64,000 nt of DNA from contig JAFEKR010000001.1 in assembly GCA_019022495.1 (NCBI GenBank), forward strand, positions 930,001 to 994,000. Reading direction: 5' to 3'. How positions within the stretch are numbered: the first letter of the stretch is position 1; each line of letters starts with the position of its first letter. The position numbers and the translations under genes were made by a program. The notes beneath the pieces are model-generated. The model was given only the letters and a program-made list of their open reading frames with translations, made no database searches and was not told the DNA's origin. Shown here piece by piece: positions 1-11,068 of this stretch. Origin of the DNA: Epichloe hybrida (Eukaryota > Ascomycota > Sordariomycetes > Hypocreales > Clavicipitaceae).

Positions 1-2236
1 CGTGCCATCCAGCAATGGGAATGAGGTCGAGCGTATCAAAGCTAGAGTTGTAGTCCTTCTTGACCTTCAGCCAGGAGTCCAGTCGCTTGTCGGGTTCATA
101 TGTTGCCAGGAGAGGTTTACGTCGAGACCCCATTTCCTTATCATTCCCTTCTCCTCCCCTATTCCTGCTCTTCGTTTTTGTTTTGGTCTTTTTTGATGTG
201 GATAACTTCTCGATCACCTCCACCTCTTGACCGTCTGTATCCCCAGTATACGGCACATCCACGAGGTTATCCAAAACCTTGACCATGATTCCCTCGCATT
301 TATTTTCAGTGGCAGCTTTGAAGAAGTCCAATACAGCCTCAGAGTCGTTAGACGTGGCATCAAGGCCTTTTACCCAGGTGAAGTGATGTGGCACTTCTAT
401 AAAAAGCGATTTGAGCAACTCCCTTCGCTCTCTAAGTGGTCGGTCAAGAAGCGGCTGTTCGTTGAGGTACATTAAATCAAAAGCAAATAAGCAAACGTCA
501 ACTTTAATGCTGCCAATATCAACGTCTTTTCTAGAACGGTTTGTCAGCGTCTGGAAGTTTTTGAGCTCACCGCTGCCACGGTCCACTGCTACCACTTCTC
601 CCTCCATGATGAAGCTGCTCACGCCTTCACCTCTAATTTTGGGTACTAATTGGACAAGGTCAGGGTACTTATCCGTCATCAATTCGAGATGCCGTGAAAA
701 GATGGACACCTTTCCCTGCGCATCACAATGAACCTGAGCTCGCTGCCCATCGTACTTGTACTCGCAAGCAAAGTCTCTTCCTTGAAGTTTACTCAACATT
801 TCTGACAAGTCTCTCGTGATACTGCCCAACATGGGGCGGAGCGGTACGTGTAATGCCAAGCCACAACGCACCAACAGCTCACTCGTTATCCCAATTTCCA
901 AGAGAACTGGAATCAAATCGTTGTAGTCGGGTCGCCTGGCGAAACAAGCCTTCACGATCTCTTCTGATTTACCCCAAATCTCGGCTAATTCGTCCTTTCT
1001 TAGCTTGGATAATTCAGAACTCTGCTTGATAACGACAGTTGAATCAGAAGGCCGCGAAAGCAAAAATGCTCTCGATAGCGCAATAAGCATCGTCGTCTTC
1101 ACGGCCCCAATCCTGAGCTAATGTAATATATGAGCATTTCTGGCCCATATTTGAGTATGAAGCAGATTTTTTCAGACGACTTACATGCTGGCACAGAGTT
1201 CGCACGAGGAAACGACTTTCCTCGCCACCTCTGGCATCTTGTAAAAGTCGATCGACTATGCGCTGTTTCACCTCGGCGCTGCCCTGTCCTTGAGTATTGG
1301 CAATTTTGACGAGCGATTAATAGACCCCCTTAATGGTAAGTGGCTTTGGCTTTCTCAAAGTGAAACTTTGCTTTTTCTTTGCCTCAAATGCAACATCTCC
1401 AGCATCGCCACACTTGTCATATATAGCCTTGAGAGACCTGTTGTCCAGACCACAGACTTGTTTAAGGGCTTTTGAAATTGCAGATCCTCCAAGGCCTAGC
1501 TCTAATGAAACATATGCCGGCGAGATTGAATTGGTCGCCAGCCACACCTGACAATTTTGATTAATACTGGATTCGCCTTAGTTCAACTAGACTCACTTAC
1601 AGCAGGCAAAAGACTTGATGGATCGCCCTCTATCAAAAGTCGCAAACAGTTGACAAGAGTATCAACTATCTTGATCCGGCTGTTGGTGGCGCTTACAAGA
1701 ACAAAGCATCTAGTTAGCAGAGCGTAAGATGCGTTGCCGCCCTCAGCTTCCCAATGTTGCTTCAGCGAGTCCGTGTATTTTGAAGGTTCAAACACTAGAG
1801 GAGACCTATCCATTGGTATTGAAGATGTGAAGCAATCTTCAGCCATACCAGTGGACTGCAGTGTGAGCGTAGAGCTCAGCGTCTTAGTTGGTTTCTCCTC
1901 CATCGTCGAAGCAGGAGGTTCTCGTTGAGGCTGGGCGTCAGGGCTTTTGGATTCAACATAGGAATTTTGCATAGATTGCGGGATTTCAGGCGGCTGGTTA
2001 TCATTGTGACTGCCATTCGCGACCTCCCGGTCCCATTCGGCTTGTAGCTTGCGAGCCAGCTCCTCATCCGTCAATTCGGAAGATGGTACATTAGAGCATC
2101 CAATCGACGCTGATGGCAAAGCCTGTCCATCATTCTGTCTTTGTTTTGCGAAGAAAAACTCCAGGCCCTTTGATTGCACTCCATTTTGCTTTCCGTCATT
2201 GTTCAACTTTCTTTTCTTCGCGGGACTGGACATCAT
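1..2236 (-). CDS. cdc9/lig1: DNA ligase I (ATP-dependent), 3' end outside window, with in-frame stop
   Basis: Seals nicks during lagging-strand synthesis and repair in the nucleus. Exons on the minus strand are 2236-1601, 1547-1185 and 1117 to beyond base 1. The start is the ATG pair at 2236, giving MMSSPAKKRK; an in-frame ATG-less extension to 2296 is less likely. Visible in order: a basic, disordered N-terminus with a PCNA-box-like GLEFFF, the all-helical DNA-binding domain (HWEAEGGNASYALLTRCF; SFTLRKPKPLTIKG), then the nucleotidyltransferase domain with EYKYDGQR, whose Lys (about residue 454) is the adenylated nucleophile, and EGIMVK. Reading stays open to the window edge at IPIAGWH, so the OB-fold is outside. 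Oddity: codon 289 (1319-1317) is TAA between GVY and SLVKIANTQG, where relatives read straight through, probably with Gln. Identity is certain; whether the allele is functional is not. Confidence 0.93.
1317..1319 (-). other. In-frame TAA inside the ligase DNA-binding domain
   Basis: Seen directly: the reading frame that gives the conserved LTIKGVY is interrupted by TAA and resumes at once, same frame, with SLVKIANTQGQGSAEVKQR. A CAA to TAA change would explain it. The only intron that would remove it needs a poor GTCTAT donor and would delete about 14 conserved residues. Confidence 0.85.
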
Positions 2237-2662
2237 GTTGGTATGCAGCATCCGAAACCCGGCTTCAAGAGGGCAGTATTCGACCCAATTGAGCAAGACA
2301 CTGATTGAGTTAGGATGCCTCCTATATCAAACCAGATCTCTCATCATTTCGTGTTGACTATGCACACTCCCTTGAGTTTCTACTTTAGTCCTTAGTACTG
2401 AGCACGGGAAGGTATACATGCATATGCCAATGTATGACGCTTTTAGACGCGAGAGCACGTGACGAGCTTTCTATGGATCACATAATTTATTATTGCCGGC
2501 GACGGAACATGGCAAGCCCCGCACCTCTTGCGCTAAGCCCCTTTGGCGCGCACAAGCGACCTGCTTCACACAAACCGTCGAAAACTTCCCTCTACCCCAC
2601 CATCACGATCCTCTTTCCACGAGAACACCTCCCTCACCATTCATCCCTCGAACACCGACAAA
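2237..2662. promoter_or_regulatory. Divergent promoter between ligase and eIF3k
   Basis: A 426-bp head-to-head spacer serving both genes. It contains a perfect CACGTG E-box at 2456-2461, just after GACGCGAG, which only partly resembles the MCB cell-cycle box ACGCGT. No TATA box stands out. Regulatory use of these sites is inference. Confidence 0.5.
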
Positions 2663-3628
2663 ATGAACGGCGAAGACCCGCCTGAGCGGCCTGACTATAT
2701 TACCAATATCATTAACGGCCTTGAGCGCTACAACCCTGAGGCTGTTGGTACCCTCGAGACTTATCTCCAGGAGCAATGCGAGGAAAAGTTTTGCGACTCC
2801 AATGCCAATCGAACGCTTTTGAAGTTGTGAGTCGACCTCGTTTTAATTCCGTTGTCTTATTATTCCACGTTGCGCATTGTATTTGTTTCTTGCCAGCTTG
2901 ATGATGTTCTTTTGCCCACGTTTCCTATTGCCTGACAGCGACGAGGTCCAATCAACCTTGCTCGCCTGAAGTCCACTTATTAGCTTCATCCGACCCTGCC
3001 TCCCAAATCAAACTAAAAATAAACCGATGCTCTTCCTCGTCTAATGTCTTGAAGCATCTATGACTGACCAATTTTTTTTGTCCACAACTTCAGGTACCAG
3101 CTGAACCCCGATCGATTAAAGGATGAAGTTGTCACAAATATCCTCGTCAAGGCCATGGCCCTGTTCCCCTCACCGCAGTTCTCCCTCGCCCTCCACCTCA
3201 TTAATCCCTCCGCTGCCTCGACCGGCGAGCTCGCGGAGGCTCTTGCCAAATTACGCTCGCTCAACTCCCAGCTCGAGGGCTCCCAGTACGCTCAGTTCTG
3301 GGCCTCTGTTGACGGCGATGATTTGTGCGCCGACCTGATCGCCGACATTGCAGGCTTCGAAGACACTGTTCGCCATACCATCGCCCGACTCGTCTCTCAG
3401 GCTTTCAGAGAGCTCAAGCTCTCCCATCTGCAGTCATGGCTCGGTCTCAAAGAGGACGCCACACGCAAATTTGTCACGCAGGTCGCTGGTTGGACCGTCG
3501 ATGAAGAGGGGAACATCAAGATCCCCTCTAACCCTGATAACGAGGCAAAGAAGGCCGAGATTCGTGAGGATGTCAACGTCGAGCAGTTTTCAAGAGTTAT
3601 TCGACGATCATGGGAAGAAACGGTATGA
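2663..3628 (+). CDS. eif3k: Translation initiation factor eIF3 subunit k
   Basis: Small non-core PCI-family subunit of eIF3, acting in cytoplasmic translation initiation. Two exons, 2663-2826 and 3094-3628, give 232 residues, normal for the family (about 220-240). The intron (2827-3093, GTGAGT to TTCAG, 267 nt) is the longest in the window. Family signature runs from RPDYITNIINGLERYNPEAV near the N-terminus through LYQLNP at the junction to the winged-helix part (SHLQSWLGL, VAGWTVDEEGNIKIP, NPDNEAKKAEIRED). The ATG at 2663 directly precedes NGEDPPERPDY; an upstream in-frame extension lacks family resemblance. Ends with RRSWEETV. Shares a promoter region with the ligase and converges on TSR4. 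Confidence 0.95.
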
Positions 3629-4036
3629 AAATCGCAAGAATCGTCTTTTTCTAGTGATGACAACCGATTAAATTTTTTTCATAACGGACGGAGAAGGAGT
3701 GGGAGAAGGTCGACTTTATGGTTTATGATGGAAATCACAAGATGAGCCCATTGTCTGCGTGTGCAGAGAACAGGCCGGCATGAGGTATCATCAAAGGGAG
3801 GAAACTCTTCAAACGGAAATGAAATGGAGAAACGGAGAAATGGAGAAATTTCCCATACAGGCGTTTAATCGGACATTTTATTGAAATAGCGGTATTAAGA
3901 TCTCGAGTCAGCATAGAACGCGGATGTATTAGGTCACCCCTTGATGTGCCGTCCGACTTGTCACGATTTGAGAGTGTAAGCGGCAAACTCATGGCCTTTA
4001 CATGTCTAACCCATGATATTTGTCTGTGATTGTCGT
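3629..4036. other. Convergent 3' flanks of eIF3k and TSR4
   Basis: About 400 bp with no supported gene. It presumably holds both 3' UTRs. Open frames here have no recognisable content. Confidence 0.6.
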
Positions 4037-5350
4037 CTATTTCTGCTTGGTTAACTCCTCCCATTGTACTCCTGCCCATTCTTCCAGATACCCCGTTTCA
4101 TCGTAAGTAACATATGTAGGCACACAATTTTTCTCACAGACACATACGATAATAGTTCCCCATTCCATTCCCTCCAAGCTCATATCATCTGCTTCCAGCT
4201 CGGCAATAGCATTAGGCGCTCAGCTTCCAGCTCGGCAATAGCATTAGGCGTCAGCTGGACTTCGAACGTCCTCCTGCCGCCACAGTTTGGGCACCCCGGC
4301 ATGGAGCCCTTGCTGAGCTTGTCACCAACGGCATCCGTCTTTGAGTACAGTAGCGGGGTGCCCCCGAACTCATACCGAATCACCTGATCCGGGTTCTGGG
4401 CTAGACGATCCGCAAATTTCTGAAATGTCGCATCCATGGATGACTCGAACGCTTCTTTGTCGAGGGCTGACACTGTCTCCGGCGCATCAGCATCCTCAAT
4501 CTGTGCGTTATCTGGGATCTTGGTAGGCGTTGGGTCAAGAGTCTCGTAATCAGCTTCAGAAATATACAGAGTTGGGTACGGTTTGGGCTGAGATGAGCTC
4601 TCTGGCCATGGTTCAAGAGGCGGAAGGGGGCTCGCGGGCGTGGTGTTGAGAGAGAGCGTCTCTGCAAATGTCTTGCTCAACTCCGGAGAATTTTCTCGCT
4701 CAGCCTCGTGGGCTCTGGCGGGGCTAGATGAATTCTTAGATGATGAAGCACTGAATGGGTTCGCGTTGCTGGAGAACGGATTTGCGCCCGCTAATGAAGC
4801 ACCTCCGCCGAGACCCTTTCCCCCAAATAGAGCATCGCCTAATCCCGGACCATCATTTTTCGTTTTGGTTTCCTCTTGTTTCGGCGCAGCTCCTACTTCT
4901 TGCGTTACCGCGAATTCTTCTTTGCCCCACACTCTCACGCCTCGAAGGGCCCTGATGCTACCAGTTTTGCGACGACAAGATTCACGCTTGCAAGCGAATA
5001 CATATAATCGACGATCGTGTCCTGGAAATCTCTCTGGCAATTCGGCATTGAGTTGTAAGATGAGAGCCATTAGATCGTTGCAGGCTTTGCAACGAGCAAA
5101 GGCTGCAGACGGCGGCTTTTCAGCGTCTAGCCAATCCTTTTGGTCGTGAAAATGTCAGTTCAGTCGTAAACTGGGGAGGTGTTGAAGGCATCAACAAGCT
5201 TTTTGGTCGGGCAGGGCTAGAAAAAGCACGTACAGGTCTGCCGCCCAATTTGCTTACAGTCTCATCTTCGTCGTTCCTTGAAGCGTATCCCAGGAGAACA
5301 TTAGTCTCCGTAAATTCTCCTTCTGAGGAATCTGAGTCGTATGAAGCCAT
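4037..5350 (-). CDS. tsr4: TSR4/PDCD2-type 20S pre-rRNA factor, C-terminus frameshifted
   Basis: Relatives act as chaperones of ribosomal protein uS5 and are needed for late 40S maturation. Exon 1 is 5350-5234 (MASYDSDSSEGEF to KLGGRP); the intron is 5137-5233; exon 2 starts at 5136 with DWLDAEKPPSAAFARCKAC. N-terminal TSR4 features are clear: CKAC, ALILQLNAELPERFPGHDRR, and a Cys-rich turn ACKRESCRRK. A Ser/Pro/Asn-rich linker follows, then the PDCD2_C region (FQKFADRLAQNPDQVIRYEF; MPGCPNCGGRRTFEVQLTP). A 32-bp tandem duplication at 4191-4250 then shifts the frame, so the protein as written stops at 4180 after 357 residues. Without one unit the frame continues through GMEWGTIIVCVC and YLEEWAGVQWEEL to a stop at 4037 (394 residues). 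So the last conserved strand of the domain is present in the DNA but out of frame. Confidence 0.9.
4191..4250. repeat. 32-bp-offset tandem duplication in TSR4
   Basis: The same 28 bases (starting GCTTCCAGCTCGGCAATAGC) occur at 4191-4218 and 4223-4250, an offset of 32. Since 32 is not a multiple of three, it moves the TSR4 frame. Confidence 0.95.
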
Positions 5351-5696
5351 GGCCTCAAGATTGTATGTTTCATTCGTAAGGTAAGTTAGTGGCACTCTAA
5401 TCCGTAATGGTGGGGTTAACAAAAAATTTTTGGGGGGAGGGGAGGGGTGATGCCCGACAGCAAAAGGAAATGATCTGCTGAGAACAGCGCGGGGCTTAGT
5501 GCAGGAGAACACTATAATTGAGTGTCGTAAATACGGACGCCAATGCTTTTTTTTTTTTTTTTTCGCGAACCGCTCAAATACCATTGTAATAATCCTCTAT
5601 GCCAGATAACACAATATACAGTTCTCAAGGCAGGCAATTGACTGTTGAGTCACATGAAACTTTTCATTCTACTAATCATCTGTCCTGGTATGAAAT
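5351..5696. other. TSR4 upstream region and CCT6 3' flank
   Basis: A 346-bp spacer between two minus-strand genes. It has a 17-nt T run (about 5548-5564 on the plus strand) and a G-rich patch at 5430-5447. No gene seen. Confidence 0.6.
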
Positions 5697-7675
5697 TTAC
5701 ATGTGGTCATCTGGGCCGTCCATTCCAGGTCCAGGTCCTGCTGCTCGTCCCATCTGTCGAGCCTTCAGCAATTCATCACACAACAAAAGATTCGATGCGA
5801 TGCCGGAGCTGGAGGCTATGCAGTTTCTCAGCACACGGAAAGAATCAAATACACCTTCCAGCTCGGGGTCCATGGGCTCTCCAGTCTCCAAGTTCAAACC
5901 AACCACATCACCCTCGCTGAACTCGTCTTCCATTTTAGTAACTGAAAACCCAATATATTAGCATTAGTTCCCGCCACAATCAATACAAAATTCGTAATAC
6001 TTACGAGCATCCTGAACATCATGTCCAGCGTTGGCCGCCAGGGTCTTGGGAATGACGAGCAGGGCGTCAGCAAAGGCATCGACACCAAACTTAGCCTTGC
6101 CTTTAAAAGAGTTCTTGAACTTGTCACTTTTGAGGTGTCTGGCACAGGCTACTTGGAAAGCTCCGGCGCCAGGAACGACGCTCTTATCAACAATCATGTT
6201 GTAAACACTTCTCAAACCATCTCTGATCGCATCAGTTACTTGGGAGATGGTATGTTGGTTGGGCCCCTTGATCATGAGCGTCACAGACTTGGGATCCTTG
6301 ACCTCTTCGACGAAGGTGTACTTCTCCTCGCCCAGCGTCTGCTCATATACAAGGCCGGCCCAACCAAGAACATCAGCGGTCAGATCTTCGACGCTGTTTT
6401 GAGCGACACCACCGCATACCAACTGAAGTCGCTCCATGTTTCTCCGCTTAGCACGGCGAAGAGCGAGGATGCCATTCTTGGCCAGGACATCAAGAGACAG
6501 TGGATCAATGCCCTTCTGATTGATGATGACAAAGTTTTTCTTGCCATCAGTGCCGCAAAGCTCCTTCTTCAATTCAACAATTTTTTTCAGCTTGGCGTCG
6601 ATGAACCGGCGTTCGCTCTCTACCAGCTTGTCTCGCTGGTCAGCACTTGAGTAGAAAAAGCTCGAGTTGACCTCCGTCTTCTCGTACTCTAGGCCAACAT
6701 TCAGGGTCAGAATGTAGCAGTTTTCGAGTCTCTTGGGCATATCGGGATGGCGAGCACCATGGTCCAATGCAAGACCACGAATAAGCTGGGTATCGGCAGC
6801 GGTACGATGCTGCATCTTCATAATCTCAACCATGTGCAAATCGGGTTTAGCGGGAGCCTGGTAAATGGCGAGAACCGCATCGACAATGGCGGGTGTCAAT
6901 TTCTTCGCTAATGTCGAATTCAGCTTGGTGGTCAGAGAGGTGCGAGCGACATTGAGGAGAAGCTCTCGATCGACCTCCTTGGCGAGCTTGAAGCTGTCGA
7001 GAAACTACAGAGCAGAGAGCATTAGGATATGACACAATGAGTGGGGAATGCCACGGAGAACGTCAACTGACTTTCAAAGCTTCGGCTTTGGCAATTTCAA
7101 AGCCATCAGTGATAACACGGGGATGCAGCCCTTCTGAAATAAATCGATCGGCCTGCTTCAGCAGTTCACCGACCAGGAGCACAACGGATGTGGTGCCATC
7201 GCCACATATATCGTCCTGGGCAGTTGCAGCACGGGCAATCATAACGGCGGTAGGGTTCTGAATTTGCATCTCTCGCAGGAGAATGTTGCCGTCCTTTGTG
7301 AGTTTGACCTATGGCAAAGGATAATCAGCTTCACTGTATTTCCCATGAGGGGTAGCAGGAGCCCGTCATAACCGTACCTGTCCAGCTCCGTCAACGAGCC
7401 TAAGCAAAGCAGTCAGTCAAAAAAAAAAAATGAACAGTAACCAAACATAAGAATACTTACATCTTTATTGTGCCCAGAGGGCCAAGGTTGGACTTGAGAA
7501 CATCCTGTAAGCCAATACCAGCATTGATGTTGACCTTCAGAGCTTCGCCCCTTCTCTAGTGACAAGAGTTAGCACACCCTTCTACGGGACACCGATATCA
7601 GGGAAGGCTTATCACGAAAAATTGATAACGTACGCGGGACTCAGCCTTGGGATTAAGAAGCTGCGCGGCCGACAT
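5697..7675 (-). CDS. cct6: Chaperonin CCT/TRiC subunit zeta
   Basis: One of eight paralogous subunits of the cytosolic CCT ring that folds actin, tubulin and WD proteins. Six exons on the minus strand: 7675-7634, 7555-7461, 7399-7378 (only 22 nt), 7308-7072, 7004-6005 and 5941-5697, summing to 546 residues, normal for CCT. Starts [20 protein letters not shown]. Group II chaperonin signatures: [25 protein letters not shown], the ATP-site [19 protein letters not shown], and [10 protein letters not shown] in the C-terminal equatorial part. The zeta identity follows from [12 protein letters not shown] and the tail ([12 protein letters not shown]). Introns are 61-78 nt with consensus ends. A second CCT gene (CCT7) lies 12.7 kb away on the same strand. 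Confidence 0.96.
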
Positions 7676-8647
7676 ATTGAAGTTTCCGAGCTCACTTGGG
7701 ATCGATTCGTGACGTCGTGCGGCGACGGTCGTTATTAACAGTGAGTTCGCAAGCTGGCAGGCGGCGACCCGCACGAAATCGTGGTGGGCTGGATTGTGGT
7801 CACTTTTTTTCTGCCCGCGAGATCAAAGCGGTGAGAGGCGACCGTCGCCATTGGAGCTCTCTGCGAGGGGTAGTAGGCAGGCAGATCTTTCAACGTATGT
7901 ACATAACATCTGCCCCCCCCACTGTCCCTCCCTCCGTCTTTGCGTTTCTCATCTACGGAGTAGGGCATGCTTAATAGTCCCAAAGACAATTTGAACGTCA
8001 CCATACATATTATGTCATTGGCCCGAAGAACTAGTGATGAACGGAGACAGCCAGCCAAGGTCGGCGACGCCATCTTGTGCTGCTTTGATCGCTTGTACAG
8101 CCGATCAATGGCACGACGTGGAACAACTGAACGCTTACAGCAACAGATCACGGTGTATTCCAGTATCGGAATGCCAAAAGCTCCGTGCTTCCGCCCTGCA
8201 AATTCATCTGGATTCCCACCTCTTGCACTAAAAGAAAAAGCACTAGTTTTCCAATGTAGGTCGATTCATATTCTACATTCACTTCCAAAGTATTTTTAAG
8301 TCATTACTCCGGCAGCGAACGCAAGCCGATCGGTTCGAAGCCGCTTTGAAGCCTTGTTCATACAACGAAAAACATAAACCCGCTCGCCCTGCATCGAAAA
8401 AGACATTCCATCTGCCCAGCCCCTGGGTAAATCCCATTATTATACATGGTTTAGCGTAGGAAGCATCCACATTAGTCCGTTACGGTTGAAACAAATCGCA
8501 GAAAATGTCAATGGGGGAAATCGCCGGTGAATTCGGAATACCGTACCCAGGAAGCCTATTCGTACACAGAGAAACGTAATCTCATACTTTTCAGGTACCA
8601 GAGATATGTAACAGAATGTACCAGGGCACAACACGAGTCGCAAAGAA
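7676..8647. other. CCT6 upstream region and 3' flank of the C2H2 gene
   Basis: About 970 bp with no supported gene. It contains one copy of the dispersed nonamer TACGGAGTA (7954-7962) and a C9 run near 7912-7920. Open frames on both strands look random. Confidence 0.55.
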
Positions 8648-11068
8648 TCATGTGCTACTGAAGAACATGTCATCATTGTTCGTAAACATGCTAACAGTAT
8701 CGTCGAACTGATCATCGAACTTGGTCAGCAAGAGCATGTTTGGATCACGGTCCAGCTGTACAAGGCCATCGTCCTGGCTGAATTGCAGGAGCAAGTCGTT
8801 TTGGTCGCTCATACCCATGGGCAAAGTTCCATTCATGTCAGATTCCCCCATCATATCAGTGGTGGATGACATGACAGCCAGCTCGTCTACCACGACAGAA
8901 GGGTTAGAATCCAAGTCATAGAACTGTCCTGGGGGAGGCGAAGACGATTGAGATAGCTCAGGCGGTGTGTTATACTGGCCGATAATGCCCTTGCCTGGTG
9001 TTGCTGGATGCGACGGTGTCTTGTCCATGATTGTTTCTGGAGAAACATATGAATGTGGGATGACCACTGAAGCCGATGGCGTAACCGAATGGTTGACATT
9101 TCTGGATACAAAAGCTGGCATTGGTGCTGTTGACATGGATGGCATTGCGTGGGTTCTGTTGCTAGCCATTTCTAAATCCATCATCTCGTCAACCATATTG
9201 AAGTCGTCTTCTGGAGAGTTGGCTGCCGAGCTGTCAGAGTATCCAGATAGAGAAGATACAGAGCTGATGGACATGTTCTTCTTTCTTGTCTTGGCAGACT
9301 TGTCCATTCTGGATTCCATGTCAGGGCGATTTTTCCTCGGTCGACCGCGCTTTACGACTTTTCGTACTACCCCATCAAAGGCGCCGATGCACATCCCACG
9401 TTGGCGGTGTCTTGTGAGAGCGTCATGGCGAGCAAAACTGTTGCCACACTCACAAGGGTATGGCTTGACACCCGTGTGGATCTTCGCGTGCCTCTTGAGA
9501 TCATGCTGGCGTACAAAGCACTTCTGACATGTGGGGCATTGATATTGTCGGTCATTGAGATGCGTCTGAACGTGTGACTTGATGTTCTCCTTCCTCCCAA
9601 ACTTCTTGCCACAGTCTTCAAATAAGCATGTCCACTTGCCATCTGTAGCCTCTGGGCTGAGAATGAACTGCGAGATCTCTTCAACCGTTACGCCGGTATC
9701 TGTGCGGGTCTCCTCGATAACAATATCAGAGATGCTGGCAGCGCTGACAATGCTAGCCACAGACTCCGTTCGACGACGAGGCGAAGTTCTCATAGACGAT
9801 TCACCTGACTCGGAGCGTAGGAGAGGTTCGAGGACTGATCCGCCTTCCAGGGCAGCTCCATCAAAATGTCCGCCATCGTGGGAATCAGATGTTGCTCGCC
9901 TTGAACAGTCTGATGCGGATTGCGCGACATCAGCTTCATACTTCAGTGCTTCACTTCGGTCCTCAATTTTGATAAACTCATTTTGTAAAGTGTTCATACT
10001 CATGAATTCCGGATTATGCATTTGAAAACTGTTGAATGTTTTGGCATCTGGGATTGTACTGGTTCTTGGTGGACTTGGCACAGTAGTCCTTTGTTCGGCC
10101 TGTTGTCTCATTTCTGCAAAGGTGGACTGTGCCTTTTGACCCAAACGGTTGTTGCGTTGTGGTCTGATAGTTTCCTCCATTGATTCATCGTACTCTTGCG
10201 AAAACCTTTCTCGACGTAATTCCTGCTTGGCCATGCGGTCATGGGGAGTATCCATTGGGGTAGGGGGGTAGTAGTCTGAGTAGCAAATATTAGCAAGGTG
10301 CCAGCAAGTTTGTGATTGAGTAATCTGTAGCTTACTATTTTCATTCTGATTTATTGGCGTGGTAGGTCTTTGGGGGTCTCCCATGCCCATATTCTCTAAT
10401 TTGCTTACACGCTCCATGATGCCATTACTGATTCGCCTTGGGTTTCGCCGAGAGGCGGCGTCGTCACATGTTGACCAAGCCTTACCAGCAGGGCTGTCTG
10501 GAAAATTCATGAAGGTGGGCGTTGAGAGAGCACTGTCATTAGAATAGAGGTCAAAGTTCTTGCTCTCAGCCATGTTATTGGCAAAACTCTCATGGTTCTT
10601 CTGCATAATCATGTTCCATTGGCCACTGTCGTAGGGGAACTCAACGGGCATATCGTCGAAACATGATGCATCAAAGCGCTGTGATTGGGGAGTACTATGT
10701 GGCGAGATTAAGAAATTCTCACTGTCATCCGATGCCATGGAGACATATTGGAGTTGTTGGGGGCCCGGGCGTGCTTGAATGCGTTGCTGCTGCGCTTCTC
10801 GCAGAATGTGATGCTGCGAATTATTTGCTAATCCTGTAATGTTAGTATTCATTCTTACCTTGGTGAGATCCTGCCGTGCTGTCTGTTGGGTTGTCTGGTG
10901 TTGTCTGGTATCGAGGCTGAGACCACGGTGGTGAGCCATGGCTTGTCGTCTGTTGTTGGCATTGGGCAGTTGTGAGATATTCACGCCTTCGAAAGCAGAG
11001 GGTGTCGAAATTTGGCGGCGATGTTGCCTCTGCCTGGCGTGATTACCTGTCGGCGGATTGGACAGCAT
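8648..11068 (-). CDS. Swi5/Ace2-type C2H2 zinc-finger transcription factor
   Basis: Likely nuclear DNA-binding regulator. Yeast Swi5/Ace2 drive late-M/G1 genes; in moulds relatives affect cell wall and development. The ATG at 11068 gives MLSNPPTGNHARQRQH; the frame further upstream has no ATG. The N-terminal half is Gln/Ser/Asn-rich and disordered. Three consecutive fingers lie at about residues 461-540: CLFEDCGKKFGRKENIKSHV, then CPTCQKCFVRQHDLKRHAKI, then a short third finger CECGNSFARHDALTRH followed by RQRGMC. This spacing and the atypical third finger match Swi5/Ace2. A basic patch KVVKRGRPRKNRP follows, as an AT-hook/NLS. An in-frame 60-nt intron (10276-10335, GTAAGC to CTCAG) is probable, giving about 786 residues; a second in-frame one (10814-10858) is possible. 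Confidence 0.88.
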   Translation of the reverse strand: MLSNPPTGNHARQRQHRRQISTPSAFEGVNISQLPNANNRRQAMAHHRGLSLDTRQHQTTQQTARQDLTKVRMNTNITGLANNSQHHILREAQQQRIQARPGPQQLQYVSMASDDSENFLISPHSTPQSQRFDASCFDDMPVEFPYDSGQWNMIMQKNHESFANNMAESKNFDLYSNDSALSTPTFMNFPDSPAGKAWSTCDDAASRRNPRRISNGIMERVSKLENMGMGDPQRPTTPINQNENSKLQITQSQTCWHLANICYSDYYPPTPMDTPHDRMAKQELRRERFSQEYDESMEETIRPQRNNRLGQKAQSTFAEMRQQAEQRTTVPSPPRTSTIPDAKTFNSFQMHNPEFMSMNTLQNEFIKIEDRSEALKYEADVAQSASDCSRRATSDSHDGGHFDGAALEGGSVLEPLLRSESGESSMRTSPRRRTESVASIVSAASISDIVIEETRTDTGVTVEEISQFILSPEATDGKWTCLFEDCGKKFGRKENIKSHVQTHLNDRQYQCPTCQKCFVRQHDLKRHAKIHTGVKPYPCECGNSFARHDALTRHRQRGMCIGAFDGVVRKVVKRGRPRKNRPDMESRMDKSAKTRKKNMSISSVSSLSGYSDSSAANSPEDDFNMVDEMMDLEMASNRTHAMPSMSTAPMPAFVSRNVNHSVTPSASVVIPHSYVSPETIMDKTPSHPATPGKGIIGQYNTPPELSQSSSPPPGQFYDLDSNPSVVVDELAVMSSTTDMMGESDMNGTLPMGMSDQNDLLLQFSQDDGLVQLDRDPNMLLLTKFDDQFDDTVSMFTNNDDMFFSST

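Noticed and set aside
2..731. Plus-strand open frames over the ligase gene
   Set aside because: They are antisense shadows of the ligase exon, which is open throughout and carries all family motifs.
1275..1330. A 42-nt intron that would remove the ligase stop codon
   Set aside because: The donor GTCTAT is poor, and the removed bases encode residues conserved in ligases.
3600..3720. Extra 3' intron and exon for eIF3k from the GTATGA at 3624
   Set aside because: The protein already ends at a family-typical position; no conserved downstream residues.
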